Assembly (NCBI GenBank): GCA_034008185.1
Contig: CM067082.1
Span: 12,198,984-12,262,983 of the forward strand
Direction: 5' to 3'
Origin: Gorsachius magnificus
Lineage: Eukaryota > Chordata > Aves > Pelecaniformes > Ardeidae
Length of the DNA: 64,000 nucleotides
Position 1 is the stretch's first letter; each line of letters opens with the position of its first letter. Positions 12,501-26,262 of the stretch are shown piece after piece. A model generated the notes under the pieces. The model worked only from the letters and a program-made list of their open reading frames with translations. It did not search any database and was not told the origin of the DNA. A program made the position numbers and the translations under genes.

Positions 12501-15500
12501 CTGTTGTGGTATTTTTAATAAATTATAGCTATGTCCTTTTCTCTATTGTTAAAACTTCCTTTGTTTTATATACTCAGGAAAGAGATCTTAAAAGTTGTTG
12601 AGGACAGGCTTTTTTAAAAACATCAGTTCAATGCCCTGCAGCAATCAAAGAGGCAAATGAAACATTTAAAATTATTAGAAATGGCACAGGGAAAACATTC
12701 TCTCCTTATGTCCCTGCATAAATTCACAGTGTGACACATCCTGGATATGGCATGCGGCCCTGCAACATGTCTTCAAACAGAGGTTTTTCCACACAAAATT
12801 TCTGTTTGGAAAGCACATGGGCGGATGTGGTGAAAGCAATGGTAGGAAGGGAAATGGTGGAAAACCATGAACTGGTATGGGAAAGGTGCAAACCTGGAGG
12901 TGTGGTGAAATTATCTGGTAACAAATTTAAACTGATGTTAGCGTGGCTCAAAATTCAACTGCAGAATGTACTGTCACAAGATGTTACAGAGGCCAAAACT
13001 GTGAAAGGTATTGGACAACAGAAGGTGTATTAATGGAAGATCATGTCTACCGTGATGGTCAAGAGGTAATCTCCAGCCCTGGCAGGCTTCCGAACTGGTG
13101 AGGTAGTACATGTGTAAACCCTTCTTTACAACTCCCCCCAAACGTATTTTATTCTCCTTGTTCCAATAGACAGTAATATAACAGCTTCGTCATCTCCTTA
13201 TCCATCATCAGTGGAGATTAAAGCTGTTCCTCTTAAAAACTTCCCTCGGGGCCTTTTTTTCCCAACTTTCCCCAGAAAATGACTTACATGCTGGGAGGGG
13301 TCTCCACCTCAGTGGAGACAACGTGGCACCTGGCAGGCAGGTTCCTGCTGCATTGCTCTGAGCATGGTCCTTCAGACCTCGGGACACGGCTGATGAAAGC
13401 TGTTGGCATCACAGCAGAAAGGCCGATGCCCACCCTGTAACTGATCGGTGTTTCTGCAGTTGACGATCTCCCATGTTCTCCCCAGCTTCCGACTGCTTCC
13501 AGGACTGCTGCAGAGAGAGGAACGCAGTCTACCCAACCCAAAATGGAGATGATGCTGTACTTAATTTATTAACCAGAAACAGAGTGTGAAGGAAGAATTG
13601 CAGAGACCAAGCACACAGCTTGAAGCTCCACACTGCAGCAACAGCAGAGATCTGCAGGGACTCTGCCGGCAATGCTGTATGTGCTCCACATATCAAAAAC
13701 AAACAAAAAATACCTTGGCTTAAGAAAATACCTTACTTTGCACATTGCTTGCACCACCTGGAAAAGATCAAGTATGCAAGAGATGTTCCCTGGCCGTTCC
13801 CTGAGAGTCGTCTCAGGCCTCCGAGACAGAAAGACCTCCTTTCCATGTCCACATTTATGACATTCTACCCTGCCATGAGCAGACACGAGATGGGCCCTCT
13901 CTTTGTTAATTAATGCCCATCATGCACTTTCCTGCCCAGGGCAGTCAGTGCTTGTTCTGCTCATAGCTGAGTAGCTTTAATACATACATGCAAGATGTGA
14001 TTTTTGCGTGGGATTTGTTATTATCTACCCCAAAGGCAGATCCCTCAAGTAGTGCCTGTTGGCAGAACAGTGAACTTTCATTATATTTAGCTGCAAGGTT
14101 GTTTTTCTGGGTTACATGCGACTTTGCATTAAAAATTGATAGGTTTTGTTTGGGTTTGTGTTGTTTTTTTTTCTCTTAAAAAAGCTTGAGTTGTTAATTA
14201 CAGGTATCAGAAATATACTTAGATCGCATGGTTTATTGTCACAGCAGAAAAAGAGCCAAATGAAGGGGAAGAGGGAAGAGATAATTTTGTTCTAGTATTT
14301 ATTTAGAGATCTTTCACTGATTTACAGTCTGACTAAAGATACACAATTCACAATACCATAATCATGGAACCAGTTTTGTGTCACCTCAGCAAGCTGGCAT
14401 GCTCTATCTCTTTAGCCTATCTTTTCATACTTGTGGGGTTTTTTTTCCTGCTACTGAGAGGCTATAATATTCTTCAGGACTTGGCTTTTATTTTCTTTGC
14501 CCTGTACAGCAAACAAGACAGTTATGGGCAACAAATAAGCAGTAAAGAAAATTTTGGCAGAAATCAAACCTGTTCCAGATGTGTACAAATATCTGCATTC
14601 CTGGCAGGTTTTATCCGCTCCTCATTTATGTGCGTTTTTCTCCACGTTACCCTTACCAGTTGCTTGGGACACCTTAATGAGAAAGAAGACTTCTATGCAC
14701 CCCATTTAATATCTGCTTCATTGTTTACCCCCAAAGCATTTGGAAGCACTTGTCACACTGGTGATACTTGGCAATAAAATGTAAATGAATATTTATGTAA
14801 AATATTTATGTTGTTTACAGTGATATACTACTGTATCCAGAAACCTACATGATGAAAGTTCATCATATGCCTACACAGAATTTTGATTTAGGGACACTTT
14901 AAGGTTATTCTCCGCCAATGCAGCCCAGCAGTCTGTGATTCATATGTGCCTCTAGATTTCTTTCAATGGGTGAAATGAAAAGGTGGTAAGAAAGAGTTTA
15001 CCTTAGGTAAATGGTTGATGAATAAACTGTCCCTCATGTCACTACATCTGCCCGAGCAAGGGATATATTGTGGCCTTGACCCAAATACTGTAATTCTGGG
15101 GATAGAACTTCTGTTGCTGTCATTTTTATAATCAATTTTAAGCTTTAAATTATCAGTGATTCAGAAAATTATTGACTGATCCTGACAGAAAGCAACTTTT
15201 TGCTAGACAGTGTACTTTAAAGCACACTAAAATCCAAGTATTAGACATGGAATCATATATGGAATTAAAAGATTTATAATGATTTATAATGTTTGTCATA
15301 TTACTTTTTTAAAACAATAATATAATCCAGCTACTGGTGAAGAGAAATAGCTTTGGGGTTTTTTCACTAACACAAAAGCTTTCCTCTGATTAGTTTTTAG
15401 GATAAATATTAACATTCTGTCTTTCTATCTGAACAATTTGTAACCCGCAATTACCGTCTTTACAGTAGTTTCCTACTGATGGTTATAAAAATATAGCCAA

Positions 15501-15619
15501 AGCTAAAGATAATTTAAGAAATCAGTCTAAAAGAGTTAGCCAGAAATTGGCATGAAAAATTCCAGACCCAGTCCTTGCACTAACATTTGTTCTGGTGGTG
15601 CTGGACAGCAAATGATTTG
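9536..15619. other. unique noncoding sequence, no gene seen
   Basis: About 6 kb with no transposon that I can recognise and no coding exon that I can support. The longest frames (100-137 codons at 12731-13033, 13569-13886 and 14364-14777) show no domain, no conserved motif and no splice context, and most overlap other chance frames. A small T-run lies near 14163-14172. Confidence 0.6.
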
Positions 15620-15699
15620 TGTTAACCTAAAGCAATTTGGCAGTGTGTTACAGTTTCTGCTAAAAAATAATGGTTTTTTTCTGCCATTTTGCCTGTAAT

Positions 15700-15900
15700 C
15701 CAAAATCTAAACCTTTCATTTCACAACAGAAAAGAACAATCTGTCACCTTTGTGATTGCCGAGATAACCTTCGAAACAACAACACACCGTAAACAATGCA
15801 GCGATGTTTGCCTCAGCAAGAAACAATAATCATCCGCCGTTATTTGCTTCTAATCCTTCATCAGGTAACTCGATACGCTAATTGCAATGTCTTCAAAGGA
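15700..15900. promoter_or_regulatory. candidate enhancer or conserved noncoding element
   Basis: Unlike its surroundings, this AT-rich stretch keeps about eight CpG dinucleotides between 15758 and 15867. It carries three AACAAT SOX-type cores (15735-15740, 15792-15797, 15822-15827), a bicoid/OTX-type TAATCC (15851-15856), a homeobox-type GCTAATTGC (15868-15876) and a TCF/LEF-type TTCAAAGG near 15892. Clusters of these motifs are common in developmental enhancers, which birds conserve strongly. No reading frame runs through it. The call rests on composition and motif clustering only, and each motif alone is frequent by chance. Confidence 0.3.
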
Positions 15901-16519
15901 ACTAAAATGAAAACATGTTATTATGCAACTTAAGATGTTTTTGAAGATGAATTGTCCTAATAAAAGAAAGAAAAAAAAAGAAGATGACTCATGCAAATAT
16001 GAACTAATATCTGTGCAAAATACTCGCTTTGACCTGTACAGAGAGGTCCCAGTGTTCCCAGTCAGTGTCACAGATGGAGCTCAGTCCTTGCGGGCTGCAA
16101 GAATCAAGGTTGTCCCTGCGCAGTCACCATGAGGTGCCAGGTGGTCGTGGCACCTATAGCAACAATTACAATATCATGGGATTTTTTATCGTGTTGTTTG
16201 AAATGAAGTGCAGGCAAATAAAATCTAAGTAGGCTGCAGGAGAGCAAAGAGCACTGTACTCCAGCCCCAGCGCCAGGTGCAGTCAGCATACTGGAAATGT
16301 ACATTTCCACTGGAGCGCCCGGGAATGGGGCCAGCCTCTGAGGGCCCAGGACTGTCAAGATCACTCCCGGCAGCTCCAGGCACATACCAGGCTTCAGACA
16401 GATGTCACCTACAACTTCTAATAAAGAAGATCTTCTCAGCCTTCGTCTGCAGGGTCTGGAAAAGATGAACCATGTTCCCTGCAACATGCATTATTAAGGG
16501 CACGAGAGAGATGAGAAAC

Positions 16520-16760
16520 AGGGAGACAAATGCCAGCTAATTCCTGCAAGACATCCCGAATCCTGTGTGAAATTACTGGGTACGTACTAAAAATTTCAGG
16601 GCGAACAGAGAAGCTCATTGCTACTTACAAGAGCTGCCTAATTAATGTTCACTTTACCTCAGCCAAATTTTATATTCTGCTGCTCAGTTATGTAAATTGG
16701 GCAGCATTTTGCGCTATGATTAATAGGTCCTTAAACAAGCAGATTTTACTGCTTGAGATA
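16520..16760. other. possible conserved noncoding element
   Basis: An AT-rich stretch with TAATTA-like sites (CTAATTAATG near 16638) and spaced CpGs, open by chance in one plus-strand frame of 124 codons (16530-16904) that ends in a T14-derived phenylalanine run and has no recognisable domain. The texture resembles conserved noncoding DNA more than an exon, but no alignment backs this. Confidence 0.2.
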
Positions 16761-16803
16761 ACACTGTCAGGAGGCATGCTTGGGGTTTTTTGGTTTGGTG
16801 AGG

Positions 16804-16817
16804 TTTTTTTTTTTTTT
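16804..16817 (+). repeat. T14 homopolymer
   Basis: Fourteen consecutive T bases. No retrocopy or LINE boundary is visible beside it, so it is treated as a plain homopolymer run. Confidence 0.8.
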
Positions 16818-16919
16818 CAACTAGCTATTTCTGCTCCAAATTATCTTCTCTTTCTTAGCTTCAGAAATGATTCTGACGTTATTCAAGATGGTATCTCTTA
16901 CTAAGTATGCCTTGTATGG

Positions 16920-19900
16920 CTCTGCATTTCATTCAAAATCTTGTTTGATATTTATCACAATAATCTCTCATTACGAGCGGAAAACTTCATTTATTGCATA
17001 CAGTATGAATGTGAGTAACTTGCGATTGGAAGAGTCTTGATTTCAGAAAGAGTGAGACAAGAAAAGAATCTTAATGACTTTTAGTTAGCAGTTGACATTA
17101 GTGATGAAAACATTAGTATCTGAAAGGAGAGCTAGAAAATTGTGTTTGAGAATTTAAGTGAGAGATATTAAACAAACCCAATTACAATGGAGACTCATAC
17201 TGCAACATAAGCCTTGCTACCAGAGGCTGAGACAGTCTGAGTACTGGTCAGATGAACAACCATATTTTGGACAACCTAAGGGCTTTTTTAGCCTTGGAAA
17301 CTGGACATGGCTAGACAATGCTGGAATCCTTTAAAGAAACAGTTTTCCAGGGAAAAACAATGAAGTTCTGTGAAAACAAATATTTTCTTTAAGCACTTAT
17401 TTATTTCAATACATAGAATGATATAGCAATCAAAATGTTTCATGTTACTTTTATCCAAACCACATATAAAGTAGCAGGGGGTTTACTTTTAATATCCTTC
17501 TTTGCAGGAACAATTTTTCCAGGACACTACAGCCAGCTGCGACTGTACTACCAAGTGAAACAACTCATTCTATTTTCTTCTTCAAAGCATCTTATGTTTG
17601 TTGAAAAGAAACACCACGAAACCTTGAACTAAAATAGCTCTTTACTGAACTTTTATTATCTTAAGAAAAAAATAAAGACCTTCTTGACATGCCAATAGAT
17701 GTATTAGTAGTAGCACATAATCTTGCTTTGTTCTCTCTTCAATAAGCGCCGCATACAATTTTTTCTCTGTAAAAAGTTGAATGCATTTAAAATTAAAGTC
17801 TATTCAAATGGATGAACTTTTCATTTTATAATATCAGTTATTAAGTCCATTTTATGACATGCCAATAATGCAGGATTTTAGAATAATATTAATTTTAAAA
17901 TAAACTTTCACATCAAGTTTTCAGCTGTGGGCTTCCACAGGAGGACCTGTCCTGTCTGAAAGTGCAGATAAGTGGCCCACTGCTTGTCTCATTTACACAG
18001 CCTTCTGTCCTTACTATTTCAAGTTTTTCCTCTTGCCTGTTGTCTCCATTTTTTTTTCCAGTTTAGGGGGCTAAATCCCTCCCTAGCTGCAAGGGTTTTG
18101 TCAGTTAACTCCCTGCGAGACCTTTACCCTGAAGCATCTCTGCACACCTTTGCTTTGCAACTCCTAGGGCTGCTACTTTGCTCTGTCTCTTCCCTCTCAG
18201 GTCCTTCAAAACACATCTCAGCCAACCTCCCTTTTTTCCCTGCTTCAACAAGTTCTCTCCCTAGGCCTCTTACTAGTGAAATATCCATCATTGATCCAGG
18301 TCTTAGTCAAGGTCCCCCAAGGTCTTCAGACTGTATCTGTGGTCCTTTTTTCTCAGTTAACAAGTGAATCAGTCACCAGATACAAATCCACTGGAAACCA
18401 GGTCCCATTTATTCCCACAAACATGCAACTATTTTCTTCTCCACTAAGATTTCCATTTTTTTGTGGCCTGATTTGCACAATGTTTCTGTAACTTCTTCCT
18501 TCTTTGTGGCTTTCCACAGTAGTTTATCTTCCACCATTCACATATTTTCCAAGGTCACAGTGTCAGGCAGGTAAACTTAAAAAAACAAACCCAAAGCCAT
18601 ACATATGGCACGAAAAATACTTGACAATGGAGAATCCTAAAAGCACTTTCTTAAGTCAAATTGTGATGAGGAGAATGCCTTCCCTTCTTATAAATTTACA
18701 TAATGTACATATATTTTTAAACTTTTTAAAATCCACGATTGCCTGTTTCTTGCACATACAAAACTTTCAACAAGAAAAAATTGGATTTTTTAAAAAAAGA
18801 CTTGTTTAATGTTTATCCACCAAAAATATAAAGGATCTGGCAATTAGAGTAGACTTTCAAATCATGCATCAACACTGAAATTATTAATCTGACAATGTTC
18901 ATACTGACTAACTCATGTGAAGAACTCAAAAAGCTCAAAGACTTGTTTCATGCAAGTGCTCGATAGCTGAGTTTTTCATGTGGCCTTCTGGGGTTTTCTG
19001 GTACATTTTGTTTTCAATAAGGTCTGTAATACTAAAAGACGTGGTATTTTCGAGTCTGAGCAAGAAAGAGCAACATTTAGAGGAAAGGAATCTAAAGAAA
19101 ACAAAGTTAATGTGACTTTCCTCCAAAAAGGTGCAGAATTAATCATGAGTTAGTTTCTGATTTCATAAAAACAGCATTGTCCATCACTAATTAAAACGGT
19201 AATTATAACAAGTTGCATGTCTTCATTTTTGCAATAGATGTATTTTCTCTTTAAATAGACTCAAGTAATGGAAGAAGTATGAAATCCACTCATAAAGCAA
19301 GCTTCATCCAGGTCATGCTCATCTTATGCGGGTGAGTTATTTACGGTGAACTGAATCCTGACTAGAGACTGCATGATATGGCCCACAAGCAGGGACTTGT
19401 TAAAGGATATCAAAACTCTACTAATGGCCCAGGCCTAAACAATAAGAAGCTCTTAAGGGATGTTCCTAAAGATGATAGAAAATCCTCAGGAGGGATGCTA
19501 AAAAGATCTTGTGAGAGACATCCCTGCAACAAGAAGAACTGGGAGAAGAACCTCTCAAGAGTGTGAAGTCTTCAAAGGTGACCCCTATTAACAAGAAACT
19601 TCAAAAGTGGGATGTGACATGACGTGAAAATCCTTCCACTGATGTTGAGCGCTTTAAAGATAGAATCCCCTGAAGCGAAATGGAGCCTTTGAAGTGGCAG
19701 TATCAGCATCAACTTTTGAATGCATAAAGGTGCAGCGTACAGCGGGACTAGTGCATCGGTGTTACAGAGCTCATGGTGACGTGATCCTTCTTGCTCAAGT
19801 CCAATAAGCCTCAGGCCAGCCAAGAGGGCAAGCAAAGAGAAATACCATTTAGCTGACCCTAAAAGACCTCTTTGATCTCTCCCAATTAATCTGCTAATGC

Positions 19901-22900
19901 TGAAACAAAAGTGGGTTCAAAAGAGGGGTGAATATTTAAAAAGAGTTGCTCCCATAGAGCTGCACTACCTTACAGTACTCTTCCAGAGGAAGTGTGGAAA
20001 GATTTAGCCTTCTATTTTTCTTTACTTTGCATAAATCTAAGACACTGAATTAATTGAGATACTTGTTAATGCTTCTCTTTTTATTCTGAGCAGTTTGGAT
20101 CTATGATTCTGAGCTCCTTGAAGTTCATTAAACAGAATACATCATGATTTTGCTGGAAGTCTATTTCTCAAGCAGCAGTCCCACAACAAGTTAATATCCT
20201 TTCAAAATGTGAGCTGCAAAGAAAATACACAGTATTTGCTGATGTTCACATGGTGGAATGCAAAGTTGTGGTCTTAATTTAAAACTGTAGAAAAATGTAA
20301 AGGCAAGCCCAAGGTTCTCTGTCATCTGTCTTTCTTTGTTTAAACAGAAATGACCAGAAAAGAATAGAATTTTCCAGTTAGGTCTACTCCTGGAACTAAA
20401 TAAGAAAACCTTTTGTCTTGGGGACTAGAATACTACTAGAATAATTAAACCAGTCAAGACCCAAGAATGGATGAAACTGTATAAAGGAGAGCTATATTAA
20501 CACAGAAGGAAGGACTGGAAAATACAAACAAACTCTTAGAAGGGCTGTCCTGAGTCACTTAATCAAGGCTCGTATAAGTAATGATATAACAGTTCTTTGC
20601 ATAAAAATATGGTGTAATTCCTTGTATAAATGATTATTTCCATAAACATGAAACAATTTAAATTACTACCCTGTCTGAATTCTGTTTCAGAAATTTGCTC
20701 CTGTAACGGTCAGAAATCCTCTGATTTGCAGCCAGAAAGCTTTCATTTATATCAATTCCCTCTTAAAACATTGTTCTTTCACTGAAATAAATTAAATACA
20801 ACTCTTTCCACTCTCCCTCCCCGCACCCCAAATTTTCTTTTTTCAAAGAAAATATGAACAATGTCTTTCCAATAACAATAACACCAGATTTTTTGGAAAC
20901 CGGGCAATGCAATGTAACTATGTTGGCTAAAATCTTCAGGATAGTGGCATGTAGAAGTTAATCCTGAATAAGATGGCAAAGTTACCCACAATTAAAATCT
21001 CATAACAGGAAGTGTTAGGGAACAAAATATTAATGGACACCGTAGCCCTGCCCATGATGACTTGAACATAAGGACACCCACAGGCTTGAATTTCTCTGCT
21101 CGGCTTCTCTGCTGGGCAGATCTGAGCAATTCCAGGTAAAAGACATTTGAAATCGATAGCGCGGTGTTGTGACCAAGCTGACAGCTATGTCTACGCTGGT
21201 AAAGAAGAGCATGTCTCAGCCAAGGCTTGTTTGTCAAGGACTGATCAACATCTTCCCTACTTCAAGAGGCTTGAAGCGAAGCCTCTCCTGAGTACCATGC
21301 CCAGATGCCCACCGCATAGCATTTGGCCCTCAGTCTCCTCTGAGTCTGTGGTGCCCCTCTGATGCTAAAACAGAGCTAATACGTTGCCTGCTTTTTCCAT
21401 TAAAAGTGTCTCAAATGACATATATGAGGGGTCCACAGTAGTCCACCAGACTGGTGCATTGCAGTGACACCAAGGGTACACCATGACCCCAGCGGTGCAG
21501 AAAGTCAAACCTGGAGGAGCTTTGGCCTCGGAGATGAGTAGCTGAAGCAGTCTCCAAAACAGGGACAAGGAGTGAAAAAGCATTTGGAGTTCAGTGTTCA
21601 AGGTCACTTCCTTTCTCTTGGTAGTTCAGCAGCGTGAACATAAGCAGTGAGCTACTGAGGTGCCCTGGGCTGTACCATCAGAGTGTGCCACTGGAATTGG
21701 GGCGCGCTGATACAGCTTCTCGGCAGAGTTATGAACCGGGCAAATTTTAGCCAGGGATGTCTAAAGATTCTCCACTTGTTTCCACTCCAGAGTTCATCTC
21801 TTTTCTAACAAATGTTTTCACTCCTTGAGCACTGAAGTACATGCAGGAGAACTAAACACTTCATAGAAGAGGTTCCTTCTGATTTTCAGCGTACCCTGTT
21901 TCCTCTATTTCCAACATCGGTGATTATCTGAAGAGTGTAAAACAACATGCTTTGCAAATCCATACTTAACCTAACAAAAGGTTAAGGCCAAGTTCCCCAG
22001 GAGAAGGATTCTTACAGTAATTCCTATTGAATTGTAGAGTACAAATAGAAGTGGAGAGTGCTCAGAAAAACATATGTGTCTCTTAGGAGTGTCTGGGGTA
22101 AATAAACAGGGAGAAAGGTGCATATTATCCTGCTCAATCTAACCTGCTTCTGTGGAACCCTCAGCCAGGCTTCTAGAGGTAGAAAAGCCATGGGCTTCCT
22201 CCAAACATGGGCAGAAAGGGGATTTTGCATGTGCATAGCTGAAACCAGTTCCAGGCAATAATAAACAATTTTCTTAGAGAATTATGGAGTTCACAACCCC
22301 CATTTACAAAACAAAAACAAAAGCCCCCATAGCCTTCCCTGCTCTGCAAAAGCTACTTAGTGTGCCAGAAGGATTTTAAAAACCTGCTTTAGTTCTCTCA
22401 GTATTAGGACCTTGTCCTTCAGGCAACCTTGTGCTCACATAGAGCACATTTACTTCAGCAGTGCTGCACCAAGGGTTCCAACCATGCAGAGCAAACCGTA
22501 GGGCTGGGGGAGTTAGCAGGTGCCTGTTTACACCCAGCAAACTCATTTACCTTGTACAAAAGGAGTCTCACAAGTTTCTCTCTGTCTCTCCTCCCTGTGC
22601 ATTTAGTGGTAACGTTTGGTTGCACATACTGTGAGGGGAACATTTAAATCAAAACCTCTTTTCACTAGGAAAAAAAACCCCAAAACAGCAAAAGCCTTTG
22701 GAGATACTTCCAACAGAATTAGAGCAATGTTAAATGCCAGGCTTGAACATGGCTGATTTAAATATGACCTTAACAGCCCATGGCAGATCTGCAAGATGGA
22801 TCCTCATACAAGTACAAGTATCACCAGGTGATTTCTTTGGCCTTACAGGATTGTAAAAGGGCTTCTACAAAACCAGTCTGTGTTCATCCAATAGTATCAC

Positions 22901-23190
22901 AACATCAGTCTAAAAATCAGACTTGACAGTTATAGTTGACATCAAAAGCAGCTGCTTTTAGGCCTGTTTTTATAGAAGCCTGTATCACTTCTGAAATATG
23001 AAACAACACTTTCTGCCTTCTGAAAAAAAATAATTTTTGTAGTTGCCTTCCTGAGCAGTCCATTATGTTAACAGAACCATTCACAGGTCAGATCATAATG
23101 TACTTTTTTCAAAAAGAAACTCCAAGCAGTCCCAGTAAAGACTGACAAGAGAAGGCAGACTTCAGAAACTGTAGTCATGGGAATATATCC
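16920..23190. other. unique noncoding sequence, no gene seen
   Basis: About 6.3 kb of AT-rich DNA without a recognised transposon. The stretch 19370-19870 has a different, more balanced composition and a 62-codon lysine-rich plus-strand frame (19378-19566); I could not connect it to any family. The plus strand at 21140-21360 is also somewhat GC-richer without a supportable exon. Confidence 0.55.
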
Positions 23191-23204
23191 TGCTTTCTTT
23201 ACCC

Positions 23205-23272
23205 TGTCTTCTTTCTTCTTTCTTCTTCTCCTATTAAGGACAGAGAATTTGATTCTCTTCTCTTCTCTTCTT
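23205..23272 (+). repeat. CT-rich low-complexity tract
   Basis: TTCTTTCTTC-type and CTTCTCTTCTCTTC-type pyrimidine repeats, interrupted near 23235-23250. Simple sequence only. Confidence 0.75.
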
Positions 23273-23759
23273 AGCCCTGTTCCTGCTCCCCCAGTTCTTG
23301 ATATGTTCCCTTTCTGAACACCCTGATTACCCCTCCTCATCCTTTTCCTAATCTCCCTGCCATCTTAAAATCCCAGAATTTCTCCATGTCTCTCTCTAGC
23401 TATTGCTGCATCTTGCCATCTCCTTCTACCTTTCTGATTCTGTTGGCTACAGTTTGAATTCTTCTCCAATTCAAACCTAGACAATCCCCAGTCTGGGTTC
23501 CCTGACTCTACTCCTCCCCCAGAAACTCCCAATATCTCATCCTTGCTGGAGCTCAGAAGTGGTATTCCAGTCTCAGCATCATTAACATGTCAGTCATAAC
23601 TGAGATTTCGTACTGCAGAAAATCTCTAAGTTTCAACTTTTCTTATCTGTCCACACAGTACCATCCTTCCATCCGAGCTCTTATCTTCCTGTGCTACAAT
23701 CAACAAATCAGAGCTGCAAGAGGGTCAGGTTGTTTGCCCTCCTCTAACCAATCCTTAAT

Positions 23760-23960
23760 CAGGATCAAATATATACATTTTACTCCTAACAGATGCTTTC
23801 CTAATCTGTTCTGGGTGACAGAGACCCCATAACCTCCCTGGGAAATCTTTTCCAGTGCTTCTCTGTCCTGACCAATAGGAAGACATTCCCCTATCTAACT
23901 CAGGTGCAATTTAAGCTCACTACTTCTGGGCTGGTCCACCACTTTTCACTGGTCTTGATG
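23760..23960 (-). mobile_element. ancient CR1 relic, 3' region
   Basis: On the plus strand the order of words is that of an antisense CR1 3' region: an 'ACAACCTCCCTGGGCAA'-like phrase here reads ATAACCTCCCTGGGAAA (23830-23846). It is followed by CCAGTGCTTCTCTGTCCTGA, a 'TTAGGAAG TTTTTCCTAA'-like block and GCAATTTAAGCTCACTACTT (about 23908-23927). The many substitutions, with no open frame, mark it as a much older insertion than the copy at 26263. It is an inactive fossil; its boundaries are approximate. Confidence 0.7.
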
Positions 23961-26262
23961 GATACAATTTTTTCCCACCTCAAAGAAACTTAGGGTGCCA
24001 CCACAAAGATTACTTTTACTGGCTTATTGCTTTGCTATATGAACTTATCTTTTCATCCCTCCACAGCAACACCTCTACCCTCCCCACTTCCCTTCTACAG
24101 CATTTAGTGTCAGGGATCTTTGTCACTTTGCCCACTGCCTTTCATTTTTCATGATGTCAGCTCTTGTCTGTGTTCAATACATCTGTGTGACAAGAGCCCA
24201 ACTCAGTCACAGCAATGACGTGAGTAGGCTTAAACCTGTCCCTTATATTGAGATCCCAAAGGAGATCAGGAGGCTTTAGAACACAAACGCATACTTTTCT
24301 CTCCCTAATAGGTTTCATCCAACTAAAAACTACTGGGTATTACATACTAAAAGCTAGAAAAAATATCTTTTTAAATCAATAAAACACAGAGCTACCAAAT
24401 CCGGTGCAACATAAACAAGAAGATTTAGGTTTGCGCCTTCCCCAGCCCATTGCAGGGTCTTGCTTTTAGCAGTTCAGTGCCTCACCAAGCAGCAGTCTCC
24501 TAAGAGTGTTATTCTGTCCTCTATGGAAGGTGGCTGGCTCATCCCTGTCCCTCACCACAGCCTCTACATGAGGTACAGGCTATCCAAAATGACCATCTTC
24601 TACTGCCATCCCCTGAACCTCTTTCACTGCTGAACAGCTTCAGAGGGCACGAGCAGTCTCCTTCTGGAGAGACCCAGCCATTCTCTTGAAGCAACATGTT
24701 TGGGTAAAATGTTTCCAATCAGCTTCACTACCCACACCCCCGTTTTGAAACCGGGGCATTTGTGTGTTGGAGAATCCTATGTTTGCCCTCATTGCTGGGA
24801 AGAAATCTTCATGAACATGTCCCAGCTTACAAAGCATACCTCTGAAGACTTCCTCTCTGCCCTGTTTCCAAAAAACCTGACAGCAAGTAGGGTCTTGGTT
24901 TGCTAAGGCCACTGCTGCTTCTGCTCATCAGTACCTAAACTCATATCTCAGATGGTACCCACCCTCTTCTCAGAGGAATACTGAAAACCTAGCACATGGT
25001 TCAGGTTTTAATATGCTTACAGTACTAATAATTATTTTATTATTTACCAATTTAATATCAATATGAGAGCAGTTGAATGAGGTCCTTTACCTACTTTCTG
25101 AAAAGAAAGTAATGATGGTTCTAACTGGGGAAAAACATTGAAATTAAAGAATGGCATTTTACCCCTACCTTCCAACAATATGTCAGCTATGCCACAAAAT
25201 TTCTCAGCAGTGCATGATCATAGACCATGTACAACTTGCAAATCTCCAAGGAAAATGGAGTGCCAGACATATGGTTTTCAATTTCGTGTCTCTTGTCAGC
25301 CTGTGTCATACAATACTCCCATCACCTCGGGATGATGTTATTAAGTTATAGGGCACCTCAGCTCCCTATTTCTCACCAGTTCTGTGTGCTCAGGAAAATT
25401 TCTAGGTTCATGAATCCTGAAAATGAAATCCAAAGTACCACTATGTTCAGTCAGGGAAACGGCAAAGCATATCGCTGAATGAAATCTTGCCTCATCTATG
25501 ACTCAGAGGAACAGGGTTATTTTTAGCCCTGCATCCATTTGATGACATGTTCATCAAAAGCCTGAGAGTGACACCAAGGCCATCTTAGGCCTGGTTATGG
25601 TTGGATCAGACTGTTAATGCTTCGGAGACATCTTCCTCTACAGGTGAATCCAGATCCACTGTACAGCTCTTGCCCACTACTGCTCCCTGGATGCCTCTGT
25701 ACCACAAGCTACCTGTACCCATGGCAATGGAGTTTTGTGATTCAGACATGCCTATGGAAATCCTAAATATCCTGTTATCACCATGGAATTGTGGAAGATA
25801 CTCTGTGTACAATGGTGAAGGACCTGCTGGCACCATGAATTTACCACTGTAGCTCGAGTTTCATGAAGATCATTCTAAACTGAATATTAAAAAAAAAAAA
25901 AATCAGTTTTAGTTTGCCTTGTGGCATACCAGAAGGCTTATTAACACTAGAGAGTTTCTTCCTTCTCTGTGTTTTTATGTTTGGGTTTAAACACTATAAC
26001 ATTTACTGAATTTACAAGGAAATTACCTATGTGGCATTCTGCAGTAAGCTTCTTTCTTGTGGAAAAAAAAATCTAGTTATTTCTATTTAAAATCTCTTAA
26101 TGAGCATTATTAACATCTCTTGTACTGTTTTGACAAATGTTTACTACCTTTGCTGTTTCCTTTTTCCCACATGACATGTTTTACAGTCTTGAGAGATGAA
26201 GGAGACTAGTATACTAGAAGACCTGGCAGAAATGCAAAGCCACAAAACAACCTCTTTCTTAT
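23961..26262. other. unique noncoding sequence, no gene seen
   Basis: No supportable gene. Two overlapping frames on opposite strands (25601-25852 plus, 25606-25836 minus) are followed on the plus strand by ATATT and a run of 14 A (25889-25902). This could be the 3' end of an old polyadenylated retrocopy, but no parent protein was recognised and such retrocopies are rare in birds. Confidence 0.5.
25889..25902 (+). repeat. A14 homopolymer
   Basis: Fourteen consecutive A bases directly after GAATATT. Either a plain homopolymer or the remnant tail of a retroposed transcript lying at about 25100-25888. Confidence 0.75.

Noticed and set aside
12731..13033. 100-codon plus-strand frame with mixed composition
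   Set aside because: Looked briefly protein-like, but no motif, no splice context and no partner exon.
14364..14777. 137-codon plus-strand frame with a hydrophobic N-terminal half
   Set aside because: The hydrophobicity comes from T-rich DNA, and there is no Kozak or splice support and no known membrane protein pattern.
16530..16904. 124-codon plus-strand frame
   Set aside because: Runs through a T14 homopolymer giving a phenylalanine run. The texture is noncoding.
24700..24906. 68-codon plus-strand frame containing CPHC and a later TKH
   Set aside because: Considered as a zinc-finger fragment. The second cysteine/histidine spacing does not fit C2H2, and no repeats follow.
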